A DNA stretch of 6,137 nucleotides from Acidobacteriota bacterium (GTDB taxonomy: Bacteria; Acidobacteriota; Vicinamibacteria; Vicinamibacterales; CAVVIG01). Positions 6,105-6,137 of this stretch are shown here, in pieces. Every line of letters starts with the position of its first letter. The first letter of the stretch is position 1. A program made the position numbers and the translations under genes. The notes beneath the pieces are model-generated. The model saw only the letters and a list, made by a program, of their open reading frames with translations, was not told the DNA's origin and did no database searches. The DNA lies in contig QHWK01000652.1 of the NCBI GenBank assembly GCA_003223775.1, forward strand, positions 1-6,137, given 5' to 3'.

Positions 6105-6137
6105 ATGCCCCACGCTCTTACGCGATCTGAGCTGCTC
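6105..6137 (+). CDS. Possible 5' end of a divergent gene of unknown function
   Basis: An open frame starts at ATG 6105 (MPHALTRSELL) and runs off the right edge after 11 codons. Support is positional: it diverges from ppx and follows a TATAAT box at a suitable distance. It has no clear Shine-Dalgarno and is too short for any family assignment. The other nearby ATG, at 6078, gives only a 17-codon frame that stops at TGA 6129-6131. Confidence 0.3.
   Translation, partial: MPHALTRSELL

Noticed and set aside
4460..6130. A 556-codon plus-strand open frame opposite ppx
   Set aside because: It is the antisense shadow of ppx, with no recognisable motif, and it runs through the ppx promoter region.

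Overview
The window comes from a GC-rich bacterial chromosome. The left-hand gene ends like the large stand-alone MacB/FtsX-type permeases that are very numerous in Acidobacteriota, and the rest is a phosphate/polyphosphate gene cluster. An acidobacterial source (perhaps the Vicinamibacteria side) fits best, but this is inferred from gene style and composition, not proven.

Layout. A permease 3' end runs rightward (1-1013). It converges, after a 12-base gap, with a leftward block read from about 6058 down to 1026: ppx/gppA-type phosphatase, thymidylate-kinase-like protein A, thymidylate-kinase-like protein B, pstB, phoU. At the far right a divergent gene may just begin (6105 onward). Spacing inside the leftward block is tight: kinase A and kinase B overlap by 17 bases, pstB and phoU share one base (TGATG), and only 78 bases lie between kinase B and pstB. 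This suggests co-transcription. No stretch longer than 300 bases lacks a gene.

Function. PstB powers the high-affinity phosphate importer, PhoU tunes the importer and Pho signalling, and Ppx/GppA hydrolyses polyphosphate or pppGpp. Two paralogous P-loop kinases of the thymidylate kinase superfamily lie between them. They lack the usual dTMP-kinase REPGG motif, and one has Arg in place of the P-loop Lys. A link between phosphate or polyphosphate status and nucleotide metabolism is a reasonable hypothesis, but it is inference.

Main oddity. The block is rearranged. A 564-base segment covering the end of kinase B, the intergenic gap and the start of pstB is present as two identical tandem copies (2146-2709 and 2710-3273). 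The inner junction creates an in-frame PstB-kinase chimera, while one complete pstB survives. In addition, phoU lacks about 40 codons and kinase B lacks about 23, and both losses shift the reading frame. The ppx frame also runs about 240 bases into kinase A. Three or four structural faults in one operon mean either recent decay/rearrangement or assembly error. Read support across each junction is the deciding test.
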